Source: an uncultured Oscillospiraceae bacterium (GTDB taxonomy: Bacteria; Bacillota; Clostridia; Oscillospirales; Ruminococcaceae). From it: a DNA stretch of 64,000 bases. Shown here one piece after another: positions 49,367 to 59,649 of the stretch (its first letter is position 1; the number at the start of each line of letters is the position of its first letter). The stretch spans positions 1 through 64,000 of the forward strand of contig CAKSZX010000010.1 of the NCBI GenBank assembly GCA_934526065.1, in the 5' to 3' direction. Below the pieces are notes generated by a model that did not search any database, was not told where the DNA came from, and saw only the letters and a program-made list of their open reading frames with translations. The position numbers were made by a program, and so were the translations under genes.

Positions 49367-50611
49367 ATGACAGGTGAAAAACTGCAAAAACTTATCGGGG
49401 GAAAATATTTCCTGCCGGTTCTCTCCTTTTTAATAGCTCTGTGCATTTGGATTTATGTTGTTGTTTTTGTAAATACACAACACACTGTAACAATAAACAA
49501 TGTGCCTGTTAATATGCAGTACAAGCAAAGCGTTTATCAAAGCATGGGTCTTGATGTGGTGGACGGCGGCAATATGACCGTTGATGTAACCATCACAGGT
49601 TCAAGAAGTACCACAGCCGATATAACAGCCGATGATATTTTGGTTTATCCGAATATAACAAATATAGAAGGTTCCGGCACATACACATTTACCCTTACGG
49701 CGGAAAAGGTATCCGGCTTTAAAAACTTTGAGATAAGTTCTCTGAGCCGTGACACCGTAACCGTAAGGCTTGACAAGTTGATAAACAAAGATTTCACCGT
49801 GACGGCGGATATTTCCTCCGTTGTAGTTGCGGCGGACTGTATGGCGGATATGCCTACGGTAAACCCGGGTACGGTTAACATTTCGGGGCCGGAGTACAAA
49901 ATAAACTCCATTGCAAAGGTTGTTGCCGTTACAAGCGAAAACACAACCGTAAGCCGGTCAACCGTGCTTACGGGCCTTATAAAACTATATGATGAAAACG
50001 ATGCGGAGATAGATAAATCACTTCTTACACTCAGCTTTGAAACCGCCGATGTTACCGTTCCGGTTATGAAAGAGGTAACTTTGCCGATAAAGGTTGAATA
50101 TGTAAATGTACCGGAGGGCTTTAACACGGATGTTTTACATCAGTCTTTGTCGGTATCCGAACTTAAACTTGCTGTGCCGGCACAGTATGCGGCGTCACTC
50201 AGCGAATTTGTTGTGGGATACATTGATCTTTCCACTTTGGAAACCGACAAACCATATGAATTTGCGGTTACACTGCCTACCGGCTACCGCAGTATGGACG
50301 ATGTTAAAAAGGTTATCGCCACAATTTCGGGGGCAAACCTTACGGAAAAAAATGTAAATGTATCGGAGATAAAGATTATCAACGACCCGGACGGCAAAAT
50401 AGAAGTTTTGACCAGCGTTATAAATAATGTAGTGCTTGTAGGCGAGCCTGACGCCATAGAGAATTTAAGCGTAGGCGGTGTAATCGCCCAGATAGATGCC
50501 GCAAGGCTGAGCCTTGCGCAGGGACAGCAGTCGGTTTCCGCAAGCTTTATAATCCCGTCCACCGACAGAGTGTTTGTAAAGGGAAGTTATACAGTTTCCA
50601 TAAGGGCGTAA
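49367..50611 (+). CDS. cdaR: YbbR-domain protein, CdaR-like regulator of CdaA (414 aa)
   Basis: One N-terminal helix (about 14-34) anchors the protein; the rest lies outside the membrane. Four YbbR repeats of about 80-90 residues each show the pattern of P-V-N, a central VTV/VDV strand and a closing V-x-V-x-L/I strand. CdaR binds and modulates CdaA at the membrane. AGGAGG, inside the end of cdaA, is the ribosome-binding site. Confidence 0.92.
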   Translation: MTGEKLQKLIGGKYFLPVLSFLIALCIWIYVVVFVNTQHTVTINNVPVNMQYKQSVYQSMGLDVVDGGNMTVDVTITGSRSTTADITADDILVYPNITNIEGSGTYTFTLTAEKVSGFKNFEISSLSRDTVTVRLDKLINKDFTVTADISSVVVAADCMADMPTVNPGTVNISGPEYKINSIAKVVAVTSENTTVSRSTVLTGLIKLYDENDAEIDKSLLTLSFETADVTVPVMKEVTLPIKVEYVNVPEGFNTDVLHQSLSVSELKLAVPAQYAASLSEFVVGYIDLSTLETDKPYEFAVTLPTGYRSMDDVKKVIATISGANLTEKNVNVSEIKIINDPDGKIEVLTSVINNVVLVGEPDAIENLSVGGVIAQIDAARLSLAQGQQSVSASFIIPSTDRVFVKGSYTVSIRA

Positions 50612-50614
50612 TTT

Positions 50615-52192
50615 ATGATTTTAGTAAACAATATAAAACTTGATATAAGCCGGGACAGCCGGCAGGCCTTTGACAGAGCCTTGAAAGCGCTTAAACTGCC
50701 AAGGGGTGCGGTTCGGGATATTTGGGTGCATAAGGTGAGCATCGACGCAAGAAAAGGCGATGTGAAATTCGTTTACAGCGTTGCGGTGAAACTTGCAACC
50801 CCGGGAGATGAGTCCAAGTTTGCCGGCAAAAATCGTGATATACAGGTTAAGACTCAGCCGGTTATAAAATTTGCCGTCGGCGGCGAAAAGATGAACACAA
50901 GGCCGGTGGTATGCGGCTTCGGCCCCGCCGGTTTTATGGCGGCTCTCTGCCTTGCAAAAGCCGGGTTCAGACCGATAGTAATAGAACAGGGGCAGAGTAT
51001 TGACGAGAGAATGAAGTCTGTTGAAAAATTTGAAAAACAGGGACTTCTCAACACAAAAAGCAATATTCAGTTCGGCGAGGGCGGCGCAGGTACATTTTCA
51101 GACGGAAAATTGACAACGAGAATTACCGACGAAAGATGCGGCTTTGTAACGGATACATTTATACAAAACGGCGCACCGGCGGAAATTGCCAAAATGGCAA
51201 AGCCCCACATAGGTACCGACCTGCTTGTAGGGGTTATAAAAAATATAAGAAAACAAATTATCGCCCTTGGCGGAGAGGTGATGTTTGACACCGCCCTGAC
51301 TGATATTGTGATTAAAAACGGCAGAGTGGTGGGGGTTAAAACCACCGCAGGGGAAATCCCAACGGACAATCTTATTCTTGCAACGGGACACAGCGCAAGG
51401 GAAGTGTTTTACATGCTCCGTGACAGGGGTATTGATATGCAGGCAAAGCCTTTTTCCGTAGGTGTGAGAATAGAACATCTGCAAAGGAAAATCGACGAGG
51501 GGCTGTACCACGGCTTGGCCGGACACCCGGCACTGCCGAAGGGAGAATATCAGCTGTCCGACACAAGCGGAAATCGAGGGGTTTATACATTTTGTATGTG
51601 CCCGGGTGGCAGTGTTGTCGCCGCCGCCAGCGAGGAAAATACCGTTGTGGTAAACGGTATGAGCCGCCACGCAAGAGACGGTGCAAACGCAAACAGCGCC
51701 TTAGTTGTGTCGGTTCTGCCGGAGGACTTCGGCGGTGATTTCACAAAGGCCATAGAATTCCAGCGCAAACTTGAAAGAGCCGCTTTTATGGCAGGCGGCA
51801 AAAATTACAAAGCTCCCTGTCAAACCGTAGGCAGATTTTTAAGGGGTAAGGCCGGGTTTGATTTTGGGAGAGTTGTTCCCACTTACCCCATAGGTGTAAC
51901 GGGGGCAAATTTTGATGATATTTTACCCGATTTAGTAACCGACGGATTAAGGCGCAGTTTGCCTATTCTTGACGGCAAGCTCCGGGGCTTTGCCGCCGCC
52001 GATTCGGTTTTAACGGGAGTGGAAACAAGAACATCTTCCCCACGGAGAGTACTCCGAGGCGAGGATTTACAAAGCAATATAAAGGGACTTTACCCTGCCG
52101 GCGAGGGCGCCGGTTACGCAGGCGGTATTATGAGTGCCGCTGTTGACGGCGTAAAAATCGCCCAATATATCTGTTCGGTGTACAAGCCGTAA
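50615..52192 (+). CDS. FAD-dependent dehydrogenase, uncharacterised COG2509-like (525 aa)
   Basis: An N-terminal region of about 80 residues precedes the FAD-binding fold VVCGFGPAGFMAALCLAKAG (residues about 98-117) with the Glu-terminated strand VIEQG. Further motifs are FGEGGAGTFSDGKLTTR, LATGHSAREVFYML and the C-terminal GLYPAGEGAGYAGGIMSAAVDG. The group is widespread in Clostridia, with no firmly known substrate. It starts 3 bases after cdaR within the same transcription block. Confidence 0.9.
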   Translation: MILVNNIKLDISRDSRQAFDRALKALKLPRGAVRDIWVHKVSIDARKGDVKFVYSVAVKLATPGDESKFAGKNRDIQVKTQPVIKFAVGGEKMNTRPVVCGFGPAGFMAALCLAKAGFRPIVIEQGQSIDERMKSVEKFEKQGLLNTKSNIQFGEGGAGTFSDGKLTTRITDERCGFVTDTFIQNGAPAEIAKMAKPHIGTDLLVGVIKNIRKQIIALGGEVMFDTALTDIVIKNGRVVGVKTTAGEIPTDNLILATGHSAREVFYMLRDRGIDMQAKPFSVGVRIEHLQRKIDEGLYHGLAGHPALPKGEYQLSDTSGNRGVYTFCMCPGGSVVAAASEENTVVVNGMSRHARDGANANSALVVSVLPEDFGGDFTKAIEFQRKLERAAFMAGGKNYKAPCQTVGRFLRGKAGFDFGRVVPTYPIGVTGANFDDILPDLVTDGLRRSLPILDGKLRGFAAADSVLTGVETRTSSPRRVLRGEDLQSNIKGLYPAGEGAGYAGGIMSAAVDGVKIAQYICSVYKP

Positions 52193-52214
52193 TTTTAACT
52201 TATCTGAGGTACAA

Positions 52215-54248
52215 ATGCTTTATCGCAAGTGGAAAATAAAACAATCTTCCCGGACAGGGGTTCGGTCGCTGCAAAATCGGTTGGGAATACCGAAATTGGC
52301 GGCTGGGGTGTTGTGCTCAAAGGGGATAACCGAGCCGGAGAAGGCCAAAAAAGTATTTTTGGAGGACACCCCTCTCTCGGACCCATATTTAATGCTTGAC
52401 ATGGACAAGGCTGTTGAGAGAATAACCCGGGCAATAGAAAACGAAGAAAAAATTGTGGTTTACGGCGACTATGATGTAGACGGCGTTTGTTCCGCTGCGG
52501 TGCTTTTTTCCCATTTGGAAAATTTAGGGGCGAATGTATTTTACAAGCTGCCTAATCGTGAAACCGAAGGTTACGGCATGAATAAAGCCGTTATAAAAAG
52601 GCTGGCGGATTTGGGAGTAGGCCTTATTATTACGGTGGATAACGGCATAGCTGCCCTTGAAGAGGTGGATTTGGCCAACGAATTGGGTATTGATGTGGTT
52701 GTAACGGACCATCATCTGCCGAAAGAAACCTTGCCAAAGGCCTATGCGGTTGTGGACCCCCTGCGCCCCGGTGACGAAAGCCCTTGTAAGATACTTGCCG
52801 GCGTAGGGGTGGCATTTAAACTTGTGTGCGCTTTGGACGGCGGCAGCTGCGAAGAATTGCTTGATTTTTACGCCGATTTGGTTGCCGTCGGCACCGTTGC
52901 GGATTTGATGTTGTTACAGGATGAAAACCGCACAATAGTAAAAGCGGGGCTGGAAATGTTAAACGACAGCCCAAGATGCGGCTTTGAACATCTTGTGGCT
53001 CACGCAGGCCTTACAGGCAAGCGGATAACGGCGGAAAATGTGTCTTTCGGCATTGCCCCAAGAATAAATGCCGCAGGGCGAATGGGGGACGCCTCAAAGG
53101 CTCTCGAACTTTTGCTATCCGACAGCGACCGGGAGGCGGAGGAGCTTGCATCTTTCCTTGAAAAAGAAAACGCCAAAAGGCAAGATGTGCAAAACAAAAT
53201 CGCAGAAGATATAACCCGGGAAATTTTAAAGGATAAATCCATTGTTGACGACAAGGTTATCGTTGTTCGGGGGGAGGACTATCACCCGGGGGTCATAGGC
53301 ATTGTGGCCTCCCGTTTAGTGGAAACCTATGGCAAACCGGCCATAGTTTGCACAAAAGACGGCGACGATTATAAGGGCAGCGGCAGAAGCGTGCCGGGAT
53401 TTAATCTGAACTCCGCTTTGGTATATTCTTCAAAATACTTGGAAAAATTCGGCGGGCATGAACTTGCGGCGGGACTTACTTTGCAAAAGGATAATATAGA
53501 AAACTTCCGCAGAGCGATAAACGAGTTTGCACAAAATTACCCGGATTTACGGTTCAGCCCCGAATTGGAAATCGACTGTCTTGTGAATTTTGCAGACATA
53601 GATTTACAGTCGGTTTATCGGCTGGATATGCTTGCCCCTTACGGCAACGGAAATCCTCGGCCGGTTTTTGCGGCGGAAGGTTTGCTTGTGACAGGTGTGT
53701 TCCCGGTAAGTGAGGGCAAGCATGTAAGGGTTAAGATGTCTCAAAACGGCCGTGAATTTGCAGGTATATTTTTTAATACCACGCCGGGGCAGTTTGCCTA
53801 CAAGCCCGGTGATTACATAGACGCATGCTTCTCTCTCTCCGTATTTGAGGGGACAAACGGCGGTATGATTTCCATAAGGCTTAAAGAGGTTCGTCCACGG
53901 GGAATGTCGGACAAGGTGATAGACGCATATAACCTGTACAGCAGATTTAAATATAATTTTGAGCTTTCAAAGGAAGAAAAAGCTCGGCTTTTTCCCACAA
54001 GAGAGCAGGTGGCTGCGGTTTACCGTAAAATTGCGGCCGGAAAAACCAACAGCCGGGATTTAAGGCCGCTGTTTATGGCCGTTCCGCCGGCAGAAAGCGG
54101 GAAAATACGGATAATAATTGATGTTTTGACGGATTTGGGGCTTATTGAAACCAAAAGCGGCCCTTACGGAGATTGCTTTGCACCGGTGGCGGTACAGGGT
54201 AAAAAAGACCTTATGTCCAGCAAAATTTTAATTGCACTGCAAGGGTAA
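52215..54248 (+). CDS. recJ: Single-stranded DNA 5'-3' exonuclease RecJ (677 aa)
   Basis: DHH-family phosphoesterase used in recombination and mismatch repair. Motifs are VYGDYDVDGVCSAAVL, ITVDNG, VVTDHHLP and the DHHA1 motif GGHELAAGLTL. An OB domain follows (about 455-560), with a C-terminal extension of about 100 residues as in Firmicutes RecJ. The ATG has GAGGT upstream. It lies between the dehydrogenase and relA genes, the usual recJ-relA neighbourhood. Confidence 0.95.
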   Translation: MLYRKWKIKQSSRTGVRSLQNRLGIPKLAAGVLCSKGITEPEKAKKVFLEDTPLSDPYLMLDMDKAVERITRAIENEEKIVVYGDYDVDGVCSAAVLFSHLENLGANVFYKLPNRETEGYGMNKAVIKRLADLGVGLIITVDNGIAALEEVDLANELGIDVVVTDHHLPKETLPKAYAVVDPLRPGDESPCKILAGVGVAFKLVCALDGGSCEELLDFYADLVAVGTVADLMLLQDENRTIVKAGLEMLNDSPRCGFEHLVAHAGLTGKRITAENVSFGIAPRINAAGRMGDASKALELLLSDSDREAEELASFLEKENAKRQDVQNKIAEDITREILKDKSIVDDKVIVVRGEDYHPGVIGIVASRLVETYGKPAIVCTKDGDDYKGSGRSVPGFNLNSALVYSSKYLEKFGGHELAAGLTLQKDNIENFRRAINEFAQNYPDLRFSPELEIDCLVNFADIDLQSVYRLDMLAPYGNGNPRPVFAAEGLLVTGVFPVSEGKHVRVKMSQNGREFAGIFFNTTPGQFAYKPGDYIDACFSLSVFEGTNGGMISIRLKEVRPRGMSDKVIDAYNLYSRFKYNFELSKEEKARLFPTREQVAAVYRKIAAGKTNSRDLRPLFMAVPPAESGKIRIIIDVLTDLGLIETKSGPYGDCFAPVAVQGKKDLMSSKILIALQG

Positions 54249-54264
54249 AGAGGTGTAACGGTAT

Positions 54265-56436
54265 ATGACTTATGAAGAATTGAAAAAGCGGTTGAAAGAA
54301 TCCGGAAAGAAATACGACTTGGAAATGATTGACAAGGCATATCGCCTTGCCAATGAAAAACACGCCGGCGTTTTCAGAAAAACAGGCGAGCCGTATATCG
54401 AGCATCCCTTGGCGGTTGCCGGACTTTTGGTGGAACTGGGCATGGATTCTACCTCAATAGCCGCAGGCATCTTGCACGATGTGGTGGAGGACACCGATGT
54501 GACCATTGAGGACATTGAAAAAATGTTCAACAAAGATGTGGCGCTGCTTGTTGACGGGGTTACAAAATTGGGTCAGATTAAATTTTCCTCATTGGAAGAA
54601 CAGCAGGCGGAAAATCTGCGTAAAATGCTTTTGGCCATGAGCAAGGATGTCAGAGTTATGATAATAAAACTCTGCGACCGTTTGCACAATATGCGTACCG
54701 CCCAAGGGTGGAAGCCTCAAAAGCAGCTGGACAAAGCTAAGGAAACCATGGACATTTATGCCCCTATCGCACACCGTTTGGGAATGAGCGCCATAAAGGA
54801 CGAATTGCAGGATATTTCTCTGCGCATACTTGACCCGGTGGGCTACGAAGATGTGCGACATTCCATAGACCGCAACGGCACGGCACAAAAATTTGTGGAT
54901 TCCATAGTTAAAACCGTAAAGGAAAAACTGGACGATTTCGGCTTAAAGGATTCCACGGTTTTCGGCAGGGTTAAAAGCGTTTACGGGGTTTATAAAAAAG
55001 TGTATATCCAAAACCGTGATTTCAGCGAGATATACGATATTTACGCCGTAAGAATAATCCTGAATACAGTGGCGGAATGTTACAATGCCCTTATGCTTGT
55101 GCATGATGTTTTCAAGCCCATTCCGTCAAGATTTAAGGACTATATTTCTTCACCTAAATCAAATATGTACCAGTCTTTGCACACAAGCGTTATTGGTAAG
55201 GACGGCATACCTTTTGAAATTCAAATAAGAACATGGGATATGCACTACACCGCCGAATACGGCATTGCCGCCCACTGGAAGTATAAAGAGGGTATTCAAG
55301 GCCGGGATAACATGGAGGAAAAACTGGCATGGGTGCGCCAGCTTTTGGAAAGACAGCAGGATTCCGAGGACAATGTGGAAATTCTTGCAGGCATTAAAAG
55401 CGACCTTGTGCCGGACGACATATTTGTATTTACCCCAAAGGGGGATGTTATAAATTTGCCTGCCGGGGCAACGGTAATAGACTTTGCCTATGCCATTCAC
55501 TCGGCAGTGGGCAACCGTATGGTAGGCGCTAAGGTAAACAATAAGATAGTTCCTATTGACTATAAAGTTTCCAACGGCGAGATTATAGAAGTTATCACAG
55601 GCCCTCGGGATAAGGGGCCAAGCCGTGATTGGCTTAATATTGCCGTGACAAGCGAGGCCAAGAGCAAAATCAGATCTTGGTTTAAGAAAGAGCGCCGTGA
55701 AGAAAATATTGTAGAGGGTAAAAATATCCTTGAAAAAGAATTCAGGCGCAACCTTATAAATATTCCAGACGACAAGTACGACGATTTTATGGAAGAACTT
55801 GCCAAAAAGCAAAAGGTAAACACCCGGGAAGAACTTTACGCTGCTTTGGGCTACGGCGGTTTGCAGGCTTCAAAGGTAATGTTCAAAGCAAAAGAAATGT
55901 ACGATAAAATGCAGAAGGAAATTAAAAATTCCGACGGCGAAAAAATCGTACCTATCAAAACAGCGCCAATCAGGCGTTCAAAGTCAAGCAACGGCGTTAT
56001 TGTAGAGGGTTTGGACAACTGCCTTGTAAAGTTTTCAAAGTGTTGCAACCCGTTGCCCGGCGATGAAATCGTGGGATTTATCACCCGTGGCTTTGGGGTT
56101 TCCATACATAAAAAGAGCTGTGTAAACGCCCAACCGGAAAATATAGACGAAGAAAACAGAGCCCGTTGGGTAAATGCCTACTGGGCGGACGATATTAAAG
56201 AGGACTTTAAGGCAAGCCTTGAAATTGTGGCAATGGATAACGGTATGGCTTTGGCGGAAATTTCAACGGTGCTTACCAATCTGCGTGTACCGATTTTTGA
56301 ACTTAACGCAAAAAAGACCGCCGACCAGCGCACCACAATGAATGTTACCATAGGAGTTGCAAATACCGACCACTTAAACAGCATTATTCAAAGGCTGAAT
56401 AAGACGAAATCGGTTATTTCCATAACAAGAAATTAA
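54265..56436 (+). CDS. relA: Bifunctional (p)ppGpp synthetase/hydrolase (723 aa)
   Basis: Rel-type stringent response enzyme. The hydrolase HD domain has EHPLAVAGLL, AGILHDVVEDTD and KLCDRLHNMRT. The synthetase has YKSxYG-like GRVKSVYGVYKK and SPKSNMYQSLHTSVIG. TGS begins near residue 390 (FVFTPKGDVINLPAGATVIDFAYAIHS, in blocks), then a zinc-finger-like CCNPLPGDEI and a C-terminal ACT domain. Key HD residues are intact, so both activities are expected. It is followed by dtd after 9 bases. Confidence 0.96.
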   Translation: MTYEELKKRLKESGKKYDLEMIDKAYRLANEKHAGVFRKTGEPYIEHPLAVAGLLVELGMDSTSIAAGILHDVVEDTDVTIEDIEKMFNKDVALLVDGVTKLGQIKFSSLEEQQAENLRKMLLAMSKDVRVMIIKLCDRLHNMRTAQGWKPQKQLDKAKETMDIYAPIAHRLGMSAIKDELQDISLRILDPVGYEDVRHSIDRNGTAQKFVDSIVKTVKEKLDDFGLKDSTVFGRVKSVYGVYKKVYIQNRDFSEIYDIYAVRIILNTVAECYNALMLVHDVFKPIPSRFKDYISSPKSNMYQSLHTSVIGKDGIPFEIQIRTWDMHYTAEYGIAAHWKYKEGIQGRDNMEEKLAWVRQLLERQQDSEDNVEILAGIKSDLVPDDIFVFTPKGDVINLPAGATVIDFAYAIHSAVGNRMVGAKVNNKIVPIDYKVSNGEIIEVITGPRDKGPSRDWLNIAVTSEAKSKIRSWFKKERREENIVEGKNILEKEFRRNLINIPDDKYDDFMEELAKKQKVNTREELYAALGYGGLQASKVMFKAKEMYDKMQKEIKNSDGEKIVPIKTAPIRRSKSSNGVIVEGLDNCLVKFSKCCNPLPGDEIVGFITRGFGVSIHKKSCVNAQPENIDEENRARWVNAYWADDIKEDFKASLEIVAMDNGMALAEISTVLTNLRVPIFELNAKKTADQRTTMNVTIGVANTDHLNSIIQRLNKTKSVISITRN

Positions 56437-56445
56437 GAGGTTGAT

Positions 56446-56901
56446 ATGAGAGCAGTTATTCAGAGAGTAAAAAATGCTTGGATTACCGTAAACGGCGGCG
56501 AAAAGCGGGAGATGGGCCGGGGATTTGTGGTTCTGTTCGGAGTTACGGATACCGACAAGCCGAAGGACACGGCTCTTTTGGCAAACAAGATAGCCAATTT
56601 GCGTGTTTTTGAGGACGAAAACGGCAAAATGAATATAAGCGCTTTGGATTTTGGCGCAGATTGTATGGTGGTAAGCCAATTTACCCTGTATGCGGACACA
56701 AAACACGGCAGGCGACCCTCGTTTATAAAGCGGGCAAAGCCTGAGATTTCAGAGCCGATTTATGATAAATTTCTTTCCGAAATGAAAAATATCGGCTTTA
56801 AAAATGTTATTCACGGACAGTTCGGCCGGGATATGCAGATAAACCTTACCAACGACGGCCCTGTTACCATTATTATGGATACCGAGGAATGGAGTAAATA
56901 A
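56446..56901 (+). CDS. dtd: D-aminoacyl-tRNA deacylase (151 aa)
   Basis: It removes D-amino acids wrongly attached to tRNA. The start MRAVIQRVKNAWITV, the motif MVVSQFTLYADTKHGRRPSF and the C-terminal NDGPVTIIMDTEEW are the two Dtd signature regions. Length is normal. It is directly after relA, an order common in Firmicutes. Confidence 0.95.
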   Translation: MRAVIQRVKNAWITVNGGEKREMGRGFVVLFGVTDTDKPKDTALLANKIANLRVFEDENGKMNISALDFGADCMVVSQFTLYADTKHGRRPSFIKRAKPEISEPIYDKFLSEMKNIGFKNVIHGQFGRDMQINLTNDGPVTIIMDTEEWSK

Positions 56902-56903
56902 AA

Positions 56904-57488
56904 ATGAAAACATATCATCTGATAGGGGCTGCCCCTTATTTTACAAATTGTTTTGTCATCACCGACAATACCGGCAATGCCGTTTTAATCGACGCCAGCG
57001 GAGATGTTGACAAAATTGATAAAATCTTAAAAAATGACAAGGCGGACTTAAAGGCAATTTTGCTTACTCACGGCCATGACGACCACCGTGAAACCTTGCA
57101 AAGAACCGTTGAAATGTATCACTGCCCGGTTTATGTAGGGCAGGAGGACGCAAAACTTTTTGGGTTAAGCCATACTCATCACTATACGGACGGGGAGCAT
57201 TTGACCTTTGGAGAAATTAAGTTGTATGCCTTCGGCACACCGGGACACACCCCCGGCAGCTATTGTTTTATTTGTGAGGATATGTTGTTTTCCGGCGATA
57301 CTCTTTTTGCAGGCACCGTAGGCAGAACCGACTTGGAGGGCGGCGATTGGGAACAGCTTAATGAAAGCCTTAAAAAGCTGTTATCCGTTGTAAAAACAGA
57401 CTTGAAAGTTCTGCCCGGACACGAGGGCTTTTCTACATTTTGGGCGGAGAAAACACACAACCCATATCTTGTAAAAGCAGGAGAGTAA
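56904..57488 (+). CDS. Metallo-beta-lactamase fold hydrolase, glyoxalase II-like (194 aa)
   Basis: The metal-binding motif THGHDDHRETL and later His/Asp ligands in GTPGHTPGSYCF, SGDTLFAG and PGHEGFSTF are present. The short length and lack of a glyoxalase C-terminal domain place it in the YcbL/hydroxyacylglutathione-hydrolase-like group found beside dtd and hemZ in Clostridia. Substrate is unknown. It starts 2 bases after dtd. Confidence 0.92.
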   Translation: MKTYHLIGAAPYFTNCFVITDNTGNAVLIDASGDVDKIDKILKNDKADLKAILLTHGHDDHRETLQRTVEMYHCPVYVGQEDAKLFGLSHTHHYTDGEHLTFGEIKLYAFGTPGHTPGSYCFICEDMLFSGDTLFAGTVGRTDLEGGDWEQLNESLKKLLSVVKTDLKVLPGHEGFSTFWAEKTHNPYLVKAGE

Positions 57489-57489
57489 T

Positions 57490-58941
57490 ATGCGCCTTAT
57501 ACTTGTAAATTACGATAATAATTACGAAACCGAACAATTTACCAGGATGTTTTTCAAAGGTCTGGATATTGAAAAAGTTAAGGAAATGCCCCGGGATTTG
57601 ACGGGGGATTATATCTGCATCGAAAAGCGGGAAAGTTCCTTTAACATAAATTTGCGGTACGGTGAAAAGCGAATAAAGGATATTTGCAAAATAACCGGTG
57701 ATGAAAAAGAAGAAATGCAACTGTGTTTGTTTCTTTATAAAATTTACCGGCAGGTTACCGGCACTACTCAGCCCTGGGGCGTTTTGACCGGGGTGCGCCC
57801 GGTAAGGCTTATGCGTAATCTTTACGCAAAACTTGGCAGTTTAGATGCAGTAAAGGAAAAATTTAAAAATTACTATATGGTGAGCGATGAAAAAATAGAC
57901 CTCTGTCGGAAGATCTTTAATCTGCAAAAGCCTATTTTGGATAATATTTCGCCAAATGATTACAGTCTGTATATTTCTATTCCATTTTGCCCTTCAAGGT
58001 GTAGCTATTGCTCCTTTGTTTCCGTGTCGATAAAAAGCGCACAAAATCTTATGGGTGCTTATGTGGATAACCTTTGCAAAGAAATCGAGTACACCGCCAA
58101 AAAGGCGGCTGGGCTGGGGCTTAACCTGAAAACGATTTACATGGGCGGCGGCACACCCACAGCGGTAAGCCGGCGGCAGTTGGAGCAGATAATGGCCAAA
58201 ATTGCCCAGTGTTTTGACCTTGACAAAATAGAGGAATACACCGTGGAGGCAGGCCGCCCGGACTGCACCGACCTTGAAAAATTACAGATAATAAAGAAAT
58301 ACGGCGCAAAGAGGATTTCTATCAACCCCCAAACATTTGACGACAATGTTCTGAGAGCCATAGGCAGAGCACACACTAACCGGGATTTTATAAACTGTGT
58401 AAAACTTGCAAGGCAAGTGGGATTTGACAGCATAAATATGGATTTAATCGCCGGTTTGCCTGAGGACACAGTAGCCGGTTTTGAAAGGTCTTTGCGAGGC
58501 TGCATCGAACTGGGTGCGGAAAATATAACCGTACACACATTGACGATGAAGAGAGCATCTAACCTTGTTATCAAAAACGAGGAACACAGTTACGATGACG
58601 TGGCCCAAATGATTGAAAAGAATAAAATTTTGGCAGATTACGGATATGTGCCTTATTATATGTACAGGCAGAAATCCACCGTTAAAAACCTTGAAAATGT
58701 GGGCTTTTCACAACTTGGACACGAAAGTCTGTATAATATATACATAATGGAAGAGGTGCAAACCATCATTTCATGCGGCGCCGGCGGCGTCAGCAAGGTG
58801 GTGGGTAAGCAGGGGGAAATTAAGCGTGTTTACAACTACAAATACCCCAACGAATATTTGAAAGATTTTAACGCTATAATCCATCGCAAAGACGAGGTTT
58901 TCAAACTTTGCGAAGAATTTGGATTGTGCGATAAAAATTGA
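57490..58941 (+). CDS. hemZ: Radical SAM coproporphyrinogen dehydrogenase-like HemZ (483 aa)
   Basis: The N-terminal 160 residues are specific to HemZ. The radical SAM domain begins at SIPFCPSRCSYCSF with the cluster Cys in CPSRCSYC. GGGTPTAVS, GRPD and DLIAGLPEDT are typical of the HemN group. HemZ is assigned to oxygen-independent oxidation of coproporphyrinogen III, although the physiological role in Clostridia with partial haem pathways is uncertain. It starts 1 base after the hydrolase gene and ends the housekeeping operon. Confidence 0.9.
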   Translation: MRLILVNYDNNYETEQFTRMFFKGLDIEKVKEMPRDLTGDYICIEKRESSFNINLRYGEKRIKDICKITGDEKEEMQLCLFLYKIYRQVTGTTQPWGVLTGVRPVRLMRNLYAKLGSLDAVKEKFKNYYMVSDEKIDLCRKIFNLQKPILDNISPNDYSLYISIPFCPSRCSYCSFVSVSIKSAQNLMGAYVDNLCKEIEYTAKKAAGLGLNLKTIYMGGGTPTAVSRRQLEQIMAKIAQCFDLDKIEEYTVEAGRPDCTDLEKLQIIKKYGAKRISINPQTFDDNVLRAIGRAHTNRDFINCVKLARQVGFDSINMDLIAGLPEDTVAGFERSLRGCIELGAENITVHTLTMKRASNLVIKNEEHSYDDVAQMIEKNKILADYGYVPYYMYRQKSTVKNLENVGFSQLGHESLYNIYIMEEVQTIISCGAGGVSKVVGKQGEIKRVYNYKYPNEYLKDFNAIIHRKDEVFKLCEEFGLCDKN

Positions 58942-58978
58942 TTTTGGCGACAGCCACAGATGAAAAGGAGATTTTATT

Positions 58979-59440
58979 ATGAAATTATTTGACGATCTTA
59001 TTGAAAAATCAGCAGAACTTCGGGACCAGGCCGTTAGAGTTGCAGGGGAAGCTTTTGAACAGTCAAAGGTTGTTGCCGGCGAAGCAATGGACAAGGGCAA
59101 AAAGAAAATGAGCGAAATCTCTTTGAAAGCCGACCTTTCAAAAGCACAGAAAGATTTGGGCGCACTTGTTTATGCAATGCACAAATCCGGTGAAAAGGAC
59201 GAGGAGCTTTTGAATAAGTATTTCGATGATATTGCCGAAATCGAAGAAAAAATTGCCGCTTTGGGCGAACCTGTTCGGAATGAAAAGGATGAGTACGATT
59301 TTTCTATCGAGGATATTGAAAAGGCAGCAGATGATATAGCAAACAATATTTCCGTAGAAAATGAAAAACCGGAAGAAGAACCGAAAACCGAAGAGCCGGA
59401 AGAAGTTAAGCCGGAAGAAACGGAAGATAAACCGGAATAA
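58979..59440 (+). CDS. Uncharacterised helical protein with acidic tail (153 aa)
   Basis: AAAAGGAG precedes the ATG. Residues 1-65 form a long amphipathic helix or coiled coil rich in Ala, Glu and Lys; residues 66-105 hold a second helical segment. The last 40 residues are a Pro-Glu-Lys low-complexity tail of repeated P-E-E units. It has no signal peptide, Cys or membrane helix. It might be transcribed with hemZ (37-base gap). Family not recognised. Confidence 0.7.
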   Translation: MKLFDDLIEKSAELRDQAVRVAGEAFEQSKVVAGEAMDKGKKKMSEISLKADLSKAQKDLGALVYAMHKSGEKDEELLNKYFDDIAEIEEKIAALGEPVRNEKDEYDFSIEDIEKAADDIANNISVENEKPEEEPKTEEPEEVKPEETEDKPE

Positions 59441-59463
59441 TTAAACACAACCGTATAAGATGC

Positions 59464-59495
59464 CAAAAGCCGCACGTTGTGCGGCTTTTGTTTTT
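59464..59495 (+). terminator. Terminator after the hemZ-linked genes
   Basis: AAAAGCCGCAC pairs with GTGCGGCTTTT across GTT, followed by TTTTTTT. The DNA between this and 59649 shows no gene. Confidence 0.93.
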
Positions 59496-59649
59496 TTAAA
59501 ATTAACAGGCAACCGGCAGAGGTTTCCTGTTTATTGTTATGTTTATTGGTTTATACTTTGTAAAAGATAAACCGTATATAGGCGGCTGATTGAATTTATC
59601 AGCAATACAGTTTGCCCGTAGTAAGGGTTTGATTTTATTTAAAATAAAA

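Noticed and set aside
55159..55812. A 217-codon minus-strand ORF inside relA
   Set aside because: It is the mirror frame of the synthetase and TGS regions of relA and has no independent signals.
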